Shown here piece by piece: positions 1 through 12,821 of a DNA stretch of 64,000 nt (its first letter is position 1; every line of letters begins with the position of its first letter). This DNA is from Poronia punctata. Its lineage: Eukaryota > Ascomycota > Sordariomycetes > Xylariales > Xylariaceae. The notes beneath the pieces are model-generated. The model was not told where the DNA came from. It saw only the letters and a program-made list of their open reading frames with translations, and did no database searches. The position numbers were made by a program, and so were the translations under genes. The DNA lies in contig MU401545.1 in the NCBI GenBank assembly GCA_022579005.1, forward strand, positions 1 to 64,000. Direction: 5' to 3'.

Positions 1-3000
1 AAAAGCTTATTAAGTTTTTTAAAAAGCTTAAACTTTTTTTTAAATAAGCTAAAATCTTTTTTACTTTATTTTTAATATTTTTAAAAGCAAAATTTGTTTA
101 TTACTTAAAAGTTAAGCTTATTATAAAGGTTTTTATAAGTAAATTATTTAAAGTTACTAAATTTTAATTAATAAAAAAAAAATAGCTTAAATTATAAAAT
201 TAAATATTTTTTATAAAAAGCTTTAAACTATAGCATTATTAAAATAAAGCTTATTATAAGCTTTAATATTTTAATAAAAAAAATAATATTATTAAAAGTA
301 TTTATATAACCTTTTAATATTATTTAACTAAAATATTTTTTTATAATTATAAAATATAGCAATAGTAAAAAACTTTTACTTAAAATTATTTAAATAAAAA
401 TAATGCTTAATAGCGCTATAAGTAATATTTTAGTTTATATAATTTTTTTTAAAAAAAATTAATTACTTATAAACTTTATAAATTAAAGCATATTAAAATA
501 ATAATTAAATATAAGCTTTTAAAGTTATATAATAATTATTAAAGTAATAAAAAACCTTTTTAAGCTAGTTTATTATTTTAGTACTATTAAAAAAAAAGTT
601 AAAACGTTTTAAAAAGTTAAAGTAAATTATATATTGCTAAAAAATATAAAAGTTATATAAAAAAGTAGTAAAATAGTTAGTAAAAACTAAAGTTAAGTTT
701 TTATAGCTTATAGTTAAAATGTTAAAAATAAAAGTTAAAATAAGTTTTTAAATAAAAAGTAATAGCAAAGTAAAAGTTTTAGCTAACTTAAAAGCTTTAA
801 GCTTTAAGTTAATAATAAAAAGTAAAATAAAGCTAGCTAAATATAAGTAAATAATTAAAAATATTATTTTTTAAGTAAAAATAAAGTTTAGTAAACTGCT
901 TTAATATTATTTTAAAGTAAAAAGTTTAAGTAGTATAAAGTAGTAGCTTAAATTATAATTTTTATTTATAAAATTATAAAGTTTTATAAAAAATAACGTA
1001 TTAAATAAAAAAAACTATATAAAATAATATAAGCTAAAATAATAAAATATAAATATATTAAAAAGCTAGTATTAACTAAAAAAAAAAAAAATATAATAAA
1101 AAGTTATTAGCTAGTATTTATATTTAATTAAAATTTTAAAAGTTTTTGCTTAAGTAAGCTATTAATTTTTAAAGTTTTTATTAAAAGTTTAATTTTTAAG
1201 TTGCTTTAGTTTTTAATTACTAGCTTATATATATATAGCTTTAAGTATAGCAAACTTTTTTATACTTTATAAAATACGCTACCTTTTTTTGTTTATTATA
1301 GTATTTAAATTTTTTTAGTTTTTTTAGTTTTTTAGCTACTTATTTTCTAGTTTTGCTAGTTTTTTAGCTACTTATTTTTTAGTTTTTTTTTAGTTTTTTT
1401 ATATTTTTAGTTTTTTTAAATTGCTATTAAAAGTATTTTTTAAGTTATAATTTTATAGTTTTATTAAATTAAAAGTAGTAAGCTAGCTAAGTTATATTTT
1501 ATAGTTTTAGCTTTATAGCTTAATTTATATAGCTTTTACTGCTTAGTTTTAAACTATAATAATTTAGTTGTTTTTAAGGCTTTTTTATAATACATTGTTT
1601 TTATACTAAAGCTTTTAGCTAATTTTTATAATTTTTAAAGTTTAAAGTAAGCTAATATTTTATTTTTATTTTTTTAATTAAATATTAGCAGTATTAAAAA
1701 CTTACTATATTTTTAGCTTACGTACGTTTATATATATAAGCGCATTATTAATTTCTAGCTTTTCTTTTTTTTTATATAGTTTGTTTTATAAAAAAAAACT
1801 CTTATAAATCTTATGTTTAAGCAAAATCACTATTATAATAAAAATTAAAGATTTTTAAAAATCACTTTAACTTTATACTAAAAAAAGTCTAGCTAAAATA
1901 AACGCATTAACTAGGTTTTAAAAGCTTTACATTAATTATAGCTTTATAAAAGTATTTTAAAAAGCATAACTTAGTATATTATATATACAATAAATAGCTA
2001 GATATATAAGTTTAAAAAGTAACGCAAAAATAAGGGCTATATATATAAAAACAAAAATCAAGCTATCTTTTTTTAGTCTTATAGCTACCTTATAACATAA
2101 AGCGTAACTAGCATGCATGCTAATTACGTTATAATATATTGCTTTATATATTATTTAGCACTTTTAACTACTTTTTTAAGTAGCTTAAAAAACGTGCTAG
2201 TAATACTATTATTAAAAGTATAAAAAGTATAATATAAAATTTATATAGCTATTACTATAATGCTTATAATTTAAAGTTTTAACTAATAACTTTTATTTAT
2301 TATTAACTTTAATTTAAATAGCTTATATATTAAAGCTTATTTAATATAGCTTTATTTATATAGTATAAAATTATTACTATACTTTATAGCTTACTATTTT
2401 AAAAAGCTTATAAAAATGCAATTTTAATACTTTATATAAAAATATAAACTTTTTACTATTATGCTTAGCTTATAATATTAGCGTTACTAGGTTAAAAGCA
2501 GCAATATAATAGTTTAAATAAATTACTAGTTACTAACGCTTATTTAAATAAAAGCAAAGCAACTTATATAAATAATTTAATTTTTTAATGCTATAAAATA
2601 TTATAAAGTTTAAATAATATATAAGCTAAGTAAAGTAAACATATTAGCTAACTAGCTATTAAAGCTTAAAAAAGCTATAGCTAATAATAAAGTAGCACTA
2701 AAAGTAATATTATTATAGTAATTTAATAAATTTAATTTATAAGCTATTTTTAAGCATATTTAATATAGCTTAAATTTACTTAAAAATATTAATTTTAAAT
2801 AAAGCTATAAGCACTTTATAATATATAAAAAATGCTTTTATAAAGTAAAGCACTTTTAACGTATTTTTAGCAAGCTTTTATATGCTATAAGCATTGCAAG
2901 CTAAGTAGTATTGCTACTTAAAGTACTTAAATTTAAAAATTTAATATAAAAAAGTTATAAATTATATAAGTATTTTAGCTATTTAAATATTAGCGTTTTA

Positions 3001-4370
3001 ATTTATAAAATAAGTAAAGCTTTTTAATATTTTAAAATAGTTTTTATTATATAATAGGTTATAATAAAATATGCTTTATACTAATTTATAAAGCTGCTAA
3101 TAACTTAATTATTTAATTTTTAGCTAATTATTTTATTAGCGCTGCTTATAAAGTAGGTAAGAAACTATATATATATAAGTAACTAAAATATGCTTATTTA
3201 TATTAAATATATTATATTATAAGTAAAAGCAAAAATTATACTAAGTATAAAATTTATTAATACTAAGCTTTTAGTAATAAAAATAAGCTATACTTTTAAA
3301 TTTTTAAAAAAATAAATTTATAATAATAGCGCTAGCTTTATAAGTATAAAATTAGTAAAATAGTATAAATTTAATAAGTTTATTTTTAAGCTTATAATAT
3401 TGCTATGTTTATAAGGTAATAATAAAGTTAAAAAAGTTAATAAAAACTTTAAAAAAATTATATTTTATAAAGCTATAATAAACTAATATTATAATTTATT
3501 TACTTTACTTGCTTTTATAATATAAATATATAATTAAGTACTTAAGCTTAGTAGCTATAATAGTTATTTTTCTTATTTAGTACTAAGCTATTTTAAAGTA
3601 TAAACGCTATAAAATATGCTAAATATATTTATAAACTAACTAAAAAAAAAAGTAAAAAGTATAAAAAAGGCTAGCGCTTTATTATAAAATACTAATAATA
3701 TACTAGTAATATAATAGTATAATAGCGTTTTAAAACTAAATTTAAGCTTACTTACAAAAAAAAAAAAGTTTAATTTATATTTATAGTACTAAAAATTAGG
3801 TGCTATAAGTATAGCAATAAGTATATAAAGCTAAACTTTTTTATAATAGCTTTTAAGCAATTATTAGTTGCTATTTAAGCAATATATATTAACTTTAAAG
3901 CTTAAAAGGTATAGTATTAATAAATAAGTATAATAGCATTAACTTATTTTTAGCATACTTAAAAAATAGCTACTTTATAAAAAGCTTATAGTATATAAGC
4001 AAAATAATATTATAGTAAAATAAAAAAAAAAAAACTATTAATGCTAGCTAAAATTAATTAAAGTAATTAAAGTAGTAGTAAAGTTTAAAATAGTAGTAAA
4101 AAGTATAAAAATATAATTAAAAATAATTATGCTAGCAAAAAAAGTAATATAAATTTACTAGTTATAAAAATAAGTAAACTATATAAAATAAAAGTACTAA
4201 TATATAAAAAACAATATAAAATAATTAAAAGTAAGTACTAAGTATAATATTTACTTATATTTTATATATTTTAAACTTTTAAATACTTTTTTTTTATTTT
4301 ACTTTATATATAATATATTAATAAGTTTTTTATACTAGTTAATATAAGTTTATATACTTTAATTAGTACA
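1..4370. repeat. AT-rich, RIP-like degenerate repeat block
   Basis: The block is extremely AT-rich; hand counts of sample lines give about 10-15% G+C. It is full of TAA and TAG in all frames, and no open frame of 60 codons or more occurs. The surviving C is nearly always followed by T and the surviving G nearly always preceded by A (AGCTT, TAGCT, AAGTT words), while CpA, TpG and CpG are rare. This is the footprint expected of repeat-induced point mutation, which converts CpA to TpA on both strands of duplicated DNA in Pezizomycotina. I cannot tell which element was the original and see no clear terminal repeats. Composition changes sharply near 4370. The left edge lies outside the window. Confidence 0.85.
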
Positions 4371-5084
4371 TTAAACCACGTTAGCACCGTAGGACTAAAA
4401 GCACACCCTAACAACCAAAGCTATAATCTTACCTACTTGTGCGTTTTTTCATTTCAACATATAAAATCTAGCTCAAGGAAAAACGCCTGCTTGTAGAAAG
4501 TACTAAGATGTAAGTACCTTGGTAGGCCGCCATTGTAAATCAGATTGCAGTTTCATAATGCTGTGCTACGTAGGTATTTATTTATTCAAGTACCCATAGG
4601 TACATACACCGGGTAGTAGTTGTATCCAAATGTAAGTACCTACCTACAGAGGCCTAAATCCACTAGGGATGGGGTGGAAACAATCTCCTATTGACACCTA
4701 CACATTAATATACAAATTCCTACTTAGGTTACACGTTCCACAGAAGATATATACGCGTAGTCGTGCCTACCTAGGTACGAGTAGGTACACTGTTCCAGGT
4801 AAAACTGGTACTCACCTGGGGCCTGGATATATCTGCTAGGTTAAGGGCAGATACGGCATGTGTTTCCATCTTTGCAACATGAAGCACACCAGGTAACCCC
4901 TTCTACGTGTACACGATTACTTATCATATTTGCTGCTGTCCTCTTAATTTTTCGCATTGCATTATTTCCCCATATTCTATACCCCATACTAACAATTCCC
5001 ATGCTATATTGCCCTTGTAATCCTTGAGCGATCCAAATTCCCATTGCCGGCACCGTTCATTTCCCCCTTATTAAGTTGCCAGCA
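4371..5084. other. Intergenic transition from AT-rich block
   Basis: Normal composition returns here. I see no gene. The stretch carries TAGGTAC-type words and one TACGAGTA octamer at 4776-4783 inside an imperfect palindrome of ACCTAGGTAC and GTAGGTAC. Confidence 0.6.
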
Positions 5085-6460
5085 ATGGCGGCATCAACAG
5101 ACGAGGCCTTGAAGATTCTAGACCAATCATATAAGGACATAGTAAGGTCAACAGCTGGACTTTCCATCTATAAGCATACTTCTGACCCTCACATTATAGC
5201 TCGTTCAAATTGGAAAGCATTTCAAAATAATAGCCAAGGATGGACCTGACGCTCTGGCGGGCACAAACAACGCCATACATACAAAGGCGGCTGATTCGCT
5301 GGCCCAGTACCACCTTGCACTGAGTGAGATTAGCTCAGAGATTGTGCGTGCACCAACCCCTTCGTGAGGAGGCCATCATAGTTGACAATGGATAGACAAG
5401 GGCCAAATCTGTTTTACTTAGGGATCTGGAGAAGCTACGTGCGGCTCGGGCTCCGCCGCCTGTGCAGGCTACCGGTCCCACCCCGGTTCCCACTCCGGTT
5501 CCAGTCCCGGTTCCAGCCATTGGCCAACATCCCTCGGCACCGCCAGCCCCGATGATGGAGCTTCCTTCTGCGGCTGCGCATTCACATTCTTTGAATGCTG
5601 CTCCTTACCCGCCTGGCATGGAGACAAAGCCAGTAGCACCCTTCCCGGATATGGGCATGGGCATGGGCATGAGTATTCCAGGGGACATCGCGGATCTGCC
5701 AAGTAGTGGAAAGAAGCCTTCTCCACGGGTTCAACATGGCTCTGTAAAGCCTTCGCCCCGTCCAGCCCCGTCAACGGTCATAAAACCTTCGCCCAAACCC
5801 GCCCACAGACCTACACCGCCCGCAAAGGTGACTCCTGTGCCTCCGCCACAAATTCCTCGGCAGGCATTCCAGGCTCAGAACCCTGTGAACCAGCCCAAAT
5901 CTCAGACGGCTATTCAACCACCAAGGATTCCCCAGTCAATCCAGCCACCTCAACAGCCACCCACTGCTCGGATGGGTCAAGATCCCGCTCCCGGCGGGCT
6001 GGCTGTTCCACCAGGTCCAGGAAAAGCCGGTGACGGAACGAACAACGGCAGTGGAAACAATGAGCTCACCTTCACGGAGATGGAGTTCTCACCACTTGTG
6101 CCCCCACCAGGCGAATCCCAAGGCGCGCCACCTGCACCCATGCCCGAGTTTGACCTCGCTGGCTTTATATCCGACGGCGGGACCAACAAGCCTGCCACGC
6201 CTGGCAACGCGGGCAATATAGGTGGCCCCAGTGCTGCAAACATGCAAAATAATAGTAATAACAAAACCCAATCCCAGATTACGAATTCCAATATGGACGA
6301 TTTATTTAACCTGGGCGACGCAAATGGCGGTGGCGACAACATTTTCGACCTCGGAGGCGGCGAAGTCAACGACAGTACCTTCGATGATATGATGATGTAT
6401 TTCGGTAACAACAACGATTCGGACACGGCGCAATTTGAGGATGCATATTTAGCACTCTGA
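5085..6460 (+). pseudogene. Broken proline-rich gene with acidic C-terminus (coactivator-like)
   Basis: An ATG at 5085 opens a peptide starting MAASTDEALKILDQSYKDIV. Its coding sense continues through three frames. Frame changes are needed near 5224-5232 and near 5351-5360; unshifted reading hits TGA at 5247 and TGA at 5365. A TAG at 5393-5395 then interrupts a stretch that otherwise reads VDNG-stop-TRAKSVLLRDLEKLRAA. From 5396 to 6460 the frame is open. It encodes a Pro/Thr-rich region with PVPVP repeats, a PKP-rich low-complexity stretch, an Asn-rich region and an acidic/hydrophobic tail (DDLFNLGD, FDDMMMYFG) that resembles an activation or Mediator-tail segment. A Mediator subunit 2-like identity is only a guess. 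The TAG could come from CAG by a C-to-T change at CpA, the RIP signature, and the RIP block ends about 700 bp upstream. Assembly error is the alternative. A predictor would probably start at the in-frame ATG at 5552. Confidence 0.55.
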
Positions 6461-7119
6461 TTTTAATATAAAATAGGAGGCGGACGATATCCGTTGTAAG
6501 TTGCGGAGACACAGAGACGAGCAGGAGTACTTAACGGAGAACCTACGATAAGGGCATATTATCAGGGAATCACTTTCTACTTATTAGCGGAGGGCACAGT
6601 CAGTTTTAAAATAATATTATATTGAGCGCATTCAAATCTCTCGCCAGCGCGTTACCTAACAGCAATCGTGAGCAATATACACGTAGTTGGCCAAAAGAGA
6701 GGTTGAAGAGGTAACATTGCACCAACACCCTACTCGTAGGTTACCCTATGCGCCCTTATGCAAGTAAACAGTACGCAGTTAGCAGAAATATTGAACTAAT
6801 GCTTCAGCTCTACATAATGTGGCTGGTGTGGTGCACAAGCCACCACCACAAACCTCTGTATTCGCTAAATTTCCCCACTTACCTAAGACTCCCACAACAC
6901 CCACGAACTTTTTCTTAACCCTTGCGAGACCAGACACCTCGACGGCACATCACCCAATAACCCCATCCCGACCGACGACAAACCGTAGTCAAGGTGAGAT
7001 ATACCCTCGCTGTCCAATCTTTTTCGAACTCGACACGTACCCGACCACCAAGTCCGCCCGATCACCCGCCGAAACTCAAAACAACTCTATACCGAACTTT
7101 TTTCTGACAATTGCCCCAG
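6461..7119. promoter_or_regulatory. Intergenic region and RPL32 promoter/leader
   Basis: No coding region is supported. The last ~250 bases before 7120 are pyrimidine-rich with repeated CCCAC/TTTTTC words, as expected for a strongly expressed ribosomal protein gene leader. TACTCGTA occurs at 6731-6738. Confidence 0.4.
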
Positions 7120-8106
7120 ATGGTTGCCAAGCACGTCCCCATCGTCAAGAAGTATGTGCGAAATTTCCGTATCCCACGTTCTCGATAAACACAATCCCTA
7201 TTGTCATTGAGTTGGCGAGTTCTCTACATGTTAGGCGCCGGAGAGAAGCGAGAGTTTCGTGTTGCGATGTGGCACGTGGGGCACATTTCGGCTTCTGCCG
7301 ACCAGATTAGAAACACTCACGCAACGAAATGCCCGGCGCCGCTTCGCGACGATTCACCTACATACGAGAAATACCATTTCTATGAGTGAATGAAGAGGGT
7401 TGTTAACAACAAGTTTAGGAAGACGAAGAAGTTCAACCGTCACCAGTCTGACCGGTTCAGTATGTCTCCTCGATTTTGAAGCTTGCGTGGGCTGAAGCGC
7501 TAACCAATCTCCGAACAGAGTGCCTTGCTGTCAGTAAATCGGATCGATCGGATGGAATACGCAAACTGATTATTGGTATTTAGTCGGCCTGGAGAAAGCC
7601 CAAGGGTATTGATAATGCCGTCCGCCGACGATTCGTAAGTTTATATACAACGCGCATCACCTGTGCATGAAACTCGGGTGCTAACAATTACCATAGCGCG
7701 GCCGCATGGCCATGCCTTCTGTACGTAACCATCTCTAGGACCGACGGCCCGGCTTTTTTATAGGCCCTTCCTGCAAGAAATTTGGGGTGCTCGGTGGCTG
7801 ACAAATAATCCAAGATTGGCTACGGCAGCAACAAGAAGACCCGCCACATGGCCCCTAACGGCCTGAAGGCTTTCCTCGTCAGCAACACCAAGGACGTTGA
7901 GCTATTGCTGATGCACAAGGACACCTACGCCGCTGAGTATGTGCCAATGGCAATAAGAGCCGAATGGGGACATAGGCTGTAAACTAACGTGGAACAGGAT
8001 CGCGCACAACGTGTCGTCAAGAAAGCGCGTCGATATCATTGCCCGCGCCAAGCAGCTGGGCGTCAAGGTCACCAACGCCAAGGCCAAGGTTACGACTGAG
8101 ATCTAA
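7120..8106 (+). CDS. RPL32: 60S ribosomal protein L32 (eL32)
   Basis: Structural protein of the large cytosolic ribosomal subunit. Seven exons were read: 7120-7151, 7419-7459, 7519-7529, 7584-7634, 7697-7720, 7815-7936 and 7998-8106. They give 129 aa, the usual length for the family. The protein runs [11 protein letters not shown], then [59 protein letters not shown] and ends VTTEI, matching eL32 throughout. Exon 3 is only 11 nt (residues K-C-L-A). It is needed to keep frame and length between DRF and SAWRKP and uses a GTCAGT donor. All other introns have GTATGT, GTAAGT or GTACGT donors and clear branch sites (for example GCTAAC in introns 2 and 4). No other ribosomal gene lies nearby. Confidence 0.93.
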
Positions 8107-9194
8107 AAGTTGGGTGGTTGATATGGTGACACTGGAGTTCGGTTTTCTCGTTTTCGGCACTTTGCATGTATGGGAAGGATTCATACTCTGCGGTCTACGG
8201 ACGGTTCGAGCTAGCAATTTCGTGCTAGGAAATGCAACACGAATTCTACGATGAAATACCACCTTTGTGTCCTGGAGACTCGCGAATGACTTGGGAACTG
8301 CTCTCGTGGAACCAGGGTTATGCTTTTCGCCACGGCTGCAATGCGATACCCAGGCATATGACTGCGACTGTGGAGTTAATACCCAACAACTAAACTCCCC
8401 CATAATGCCAGCGATCAGCCTCTATGAAGACGAACAAACGACTTAAATGACGATAAGCGAGAGCGGGTGTCGAGCGTAGATGCCGCGAGCCCCCTGATGA
8501 GACCAGTTAGGGGCCTTATGTCAGCTTTCTTGTAGATAGCACCCAAATACTTTGCCAGCCATGGTCAGTTTAGCCGGGCGGCCATAGCTAGGCAGTAGTA
8601 TCTTGACGAATGCTATCACCGAATCAACTTGATCTGGTCTTACATCTTCAATTTCATGGTCCACCACGTGTCCCGGGTTGTTAAGGTTAGTAGGTGGTCG
8701 CGTTTAGTATTCATGACCAAAGAAAGGAGAAACATCTATTTAATCTCCACGTGGAGATATTTAACCGACACGACTTTGACCATCGGGATAGGTGATTAGC
8801 AGTGTAACTAGCCAGGATCGCCATCCATTATAAGGTAGTGCTACAAAACGAGAGCCCGGTTCGACATGATATATTTGGGTCTACACATATCTTGATCGGC
8901 ATGGCGCTACAAATTCCCATGCCGGTTCGAAATGGAACTTTCAGTCAGCCGTATTGGCTGAAGCTTTCAAACTGGAATATCATCACACAGCCCCTTTTAA
9001 GGTTAAGCCTGACAGGCGACATGACAGTATAGGGGCAGAGTATATTATCATTTACGCTGTCCAATGTGTCCTAGCTAAACGTCAACCTTGCCACGTAAAT
9101 AGCGAGAGACTAGACAAGATACCAGACCACCTAATGTAAGTGATATATGCCCCCAATAGTCCAGGGTGTCTTCGCCCATCTACATGCTTACTTT
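8107..9194. other. Convergent intergenic spacer
   Basis: Spacer between the 3' ends of RPL32 and the karyopherin gene. I see no supported gene. Two GGTTCGA words (8858, 8924), reminiscent of tRNA B boxes, sit in short imperfect repeats of about 33 bp without any cloverleaf. Confidence 0.5.
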
Positions 9195-12100
9195 CTACGA
9201 AGCATAAGCGAAATTCGACCCCCTGCAAGCCAGCCAAAAGTCCCGCACGACTTGGTTCGTAGCTTTACTTCCGCGAAGACTGACTAGTTTCTTAACAAAC
9301 AGTGCCTTCTCCTCGGTCGTGACCTTATCGCTCGGGAAGCTGGCGTCGTTCAGTGCTGCTTCGAGCCACTTGGACGCATGGACGTGCTGGACTATGAGCT
9401 TCTTGAGTGGGTCGGCTAGTTTGTCGAGATCGCTACGGGAAGCTCTGCCGCCTATGTTCTGCATCAGGGAATGGGATAGGCGGGGGCCGAAGTGTGCCAG
9501 TGCATCGTTCAATGTGGTCTGAACGTTGGGGTCATCCGCTTTCGTTGTTATGAAAGTCGTCTATAACAAGAATGTTAGTATATATCCGGTTTTTTCGTGT
9601 ATTTTCTTTGGGGGGTGGGGGGTAACTTGACGCACCCAGAACTCTGCGGCGGCTGCTTTAGGTAGAGGCTCGTTTCCATCGAGTAGTTGCATTGCAAATC
9701 CGAATAGGAACTCGAGCACGTTTGCCGCCTGCGACATGAGCACCTCTGGGCGTCTCTGCAGTACCCTACGCGCAAACTCTATGCCGTATTGGGATAACTC
9801 GGGGTCGGCGTCTGGGTCTGGGTCATGGTTAGCTGATGGTGATTATCTCGACCGGTTCAAGAGACATACTAGGGAGTTGGTGTAAAAGGTTGAAGACCCA
9901 GGGCAATAACATCCTAAGAGTTGGGTCGATGTGCTGTTTATAACGACCCGTGTTCAGGGAGCTGGCGAAAGCGCTGGCCGTATTCACGACTGTGGCGGTT
10001 CGATTTTGCCAGTTGCTGATGATAAGCTCAGTTATCATCTGAGGTGGGAAGACGAACGGGCCGGGTTCGGTCTCGGAGAAGCCAGCCCGGAGGATGGTAC
10101 AGATGGCATCGACAACTTCTGCGTTACTCGAAAACAAGTCTTTTAGTTGCCCCAGTATACCCTTTCTTCATGTTAGCTGTATGGAACCGTTTCTGACTAC
10201 TAGGTCGGAAAATGAGAATAAAGTGAAAGGGACTGACCATTATATCCGTATGGATGTTTCCCAGAGTTTGACTGTTGGCCGTCTGAGAGTTATCTTCGTC
10301 AGAATCCAGTTCCACAGGGGACTGAAGTCCCTTGGCTATACTACAAAGACAACGGAGGGCTCTTATAGCCAACTGCAAGGCCACTTCATGTGCTGGCACG
10401 GGCGAAGTAGGACGCTGAGACAGGTCAAAAGCTCGGAAGATGACCTGGCACGTGTTGTGTAAGTCGATGCTGCAAAGCATAATGCATAGCCCCTTCCCCC
10501 CCCCCCCCCCTTGGGAACTTACAGGGTCATTGAGGTCGATCAGAGCGTTCCCTTGTGCTGACTTATACTGGAGAGCAGCAGTGACGTCTACGCCAATCAT
10601 GGACAATAGTCTCTGGGCCGATCCAATCTTCTGTTCTTCATGTGGAAGTGACTGTATGATAGCGGCGATTGCACCAACGACTCTTTCTTCTGCCAGGGAG
10701 TCCAGCTCTTGGCTAGTACGAAGGCTTCCATATTGGCTTAGAAATGCATCGATCTCGGATGTCAACAAGGTGCGGCATGACGAGCACAGCGTCAAGATCG
10801 ACTTGGACGAGGGAAGTGCCAGATGACGGTCCCCTACCGCGCTGAACAAGAGGTTCAAGGCAGCTGGGAGATATGCCGCATGACGTAGAAAGTATTCCGA
10901 ATAACGTTCGATCAGGTACAGACAAGTCTGCCGCGCACGTACAGGCACGGTGCCGTGTCCTTCCCGTAGAAGATCGAATAGTGAAGAACCAAAGACTTTG
11001 GTGAGAGCATCATCATAGGAATCGCCTTCCGACACGCAATCCGACAAGGCACCCAGACAGTAAGAAGCCGCTTCCAGCTCGGCCCAGGCTGACTTGCCCA
11101 GGGCCGTCAATATCAAGTCTACGAAGAGAGAGATAAGTGGCAGGCCGGAGATGGTATAGACAGACTGCAAGAAGTCGGCCACATCCTTGCGCGCATCGCC
11201 GAAGCCGGCCTTGTCTGCCGAGTCCCAGCTGTTATAGACGTCCAGGGTTGGATATTGAATCTTCTGCCAGCTGTGTGAGACTACCTGCATGACGAGGGAC
11301 AATGGTGGTTTGTCCCAGGGGAGGGTAGTTGCCGGTTCCGTGTATAGCGTGTCTACCAGACTTTCTACAAAGGCGGACCAAAACTCGAGAGCGGGAACAA
11401 ATACCTTGTCTTCGGCAGCCGGCGGGCCTTGGGCTGTGAGCAACCCGGCCAACCCGGCTAGGAAGGCCTGTGCTCTCGTATCGGTCGAATCCATCATCTC
11501 GACCATTTGTGCGTCGCCAAATGCCAACATAAACAGGCCGAACTGGACGGCATCAAAGTCGAAGTCGCCAGCAACAAGTGTTTGGTATCTCTGTCGCGCC
11601 CAAGGTGTGTCGAAGAGGGCGTAGAGAGAATCTAGGTGGCTGCGAGTAAAGAATTGTTGCCAGTTGCTCAGGGTGTCGGTTAAGAGCTCAACGGTGACCT
11701 CGTACAACTCTTCCACCACCAAACAGTTGATCAAAGGGTCCACTAGTGCCTGGAGCATCTGGACTAGAGGCTGCTTGGGAGTACGCTGAGCGTATAGCAA
11801 CCAGGCTTGGAGGCAGTTGATCGACTCTTTCCGGACCAGTGAACTAGACGACGTCTCGCCCCCCGTCTTCAAGGCGCTGGCCATCAAGGCCGTGACGTCT
11901 CCCGCGTTGGCAAGAACGCTTTCATGGAGTCCAATAAACTTGGTGGATTTCGTATCTACCTTTTCCGACTCTTCAGCCAAAGCGGCTGCAAACCATGTTG
12001 CGGCAAGAAACATCTGCGGGTCCAGCCCCTGAATGATTTGCTCCAGGGGCAAAGCATCAGTCACATCATCTAGCGGAACGGCCGCAGCGCGATCCAGGGA

Positions 12101-12821
12101 GTAAATTAGATGGCGTAGGCATCTGGCCCACGTGTGGGAGTAGTGAATATAATATGTCACCAGCGCAGAGCACAGTTTCCTAACTACGATAGGACCTGAG
12201 CCGTCGCTAAGAGAACGAACAAGCCAGTTGATGATATTTTGAAGTACAGAGAGAGCATCCTCGTCGGACAGCCTATGACAATACTTAGTACGAAGAAGAA
12301 AGACAGGGGCAAAAATTTCAGGTTGGAATATCGTAGGTAGTTAGTTGGTAAAAGACCAAGATGTGGAGGCAGCTACCTTTCTGTATTCAGTTTCACGATA
12401 ATCGTAAGCGCACCAAAGAACTTGACGTTGTCTCCAGGTAGCTCAAGCAAGCCTTGTGCTAGTTGCCATCCTTGCGGCGACTTCTGGAGCCGCTGAAGGA
12501 CCTCTTGGATTTTGGAGATGGTTTCTGGAGGATTAGGCTTATAAAGCTCATTGATCAACTAGCCAAAAAGTTAGTTTCAAATTTTTTCAAATTTTTTCTC
12601 TCTTCAACACAGACACATCCAAGCCTGAAGCGCGTCTTGCGCGCTGTTTCCTTTACAGCCGGTGGTAGCATGGTAGCCTACCCGGGAAGAGCCAGCCACA
12701 GTCGCATGTGCAGACAAAAAAGGGTAATAACACAGGTAACGAGCTAGAATAACTGATGGTGATGATGACTTACATTTTCGACCTCGGGTAAGGTGGTTGG
12801 GATGGGTATGTTGTTTTCCAT
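9195..12821 (-). CDS. KAP122: Importin-13/Kap122-type karyopherin
   Basis: Nuclear transport receptor of the importin-beta family (IPO13/Kap122 branch), which carries cargo through nuclear pores under Ran control. Seven exons on the minus strand: 12821-12774, 12558-12377, 12272-10523, 10444-10238, 10161-9870, 9817-9636 and 9560-9195. They give 1008 aa, a normal length for the family. The N-terminus (residues 17-75) has the family pattern LQRLQKSPQGWQLA and FFGALTIIVKLN. The body is helical HEAT-like repeat sequence, and the C-terminus keeps the typical NQVVRDFWLACRGSNFAYAS ending. The start MENNIPIPTTLPEVEN lies on a 48-nt first exon. Intron 3 holds a run of 15 G on the transcript strand (10496-10510 as C). 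Two CAG acceptors 6 nt apart (9818, 9812) could give two isoforms at exon 6. Substrates cannot be read from sequence. Confidence 0.9.

Noticed and set aside
1..4370. AT-rich block as a centromere core, given CENP-A is encoded nearby
   Set aside because: CENP-A acts in trans, so its gene position says nothing about centromere location. A RIP-mutated repeat explains the block; only CENP-A ChIP could say more.
8858..8930. Two tRNA B-box-like GGTTCGA words
   Set aside because: No acceptor stem, D arm or anticodon arm can be folded around them.
10124..12160. Single 678-aa protein
   Set aside because: It reads through two introns of the karyopherin gene. Family alignment and splice sites show exon 3 and exon 4 with different ends.
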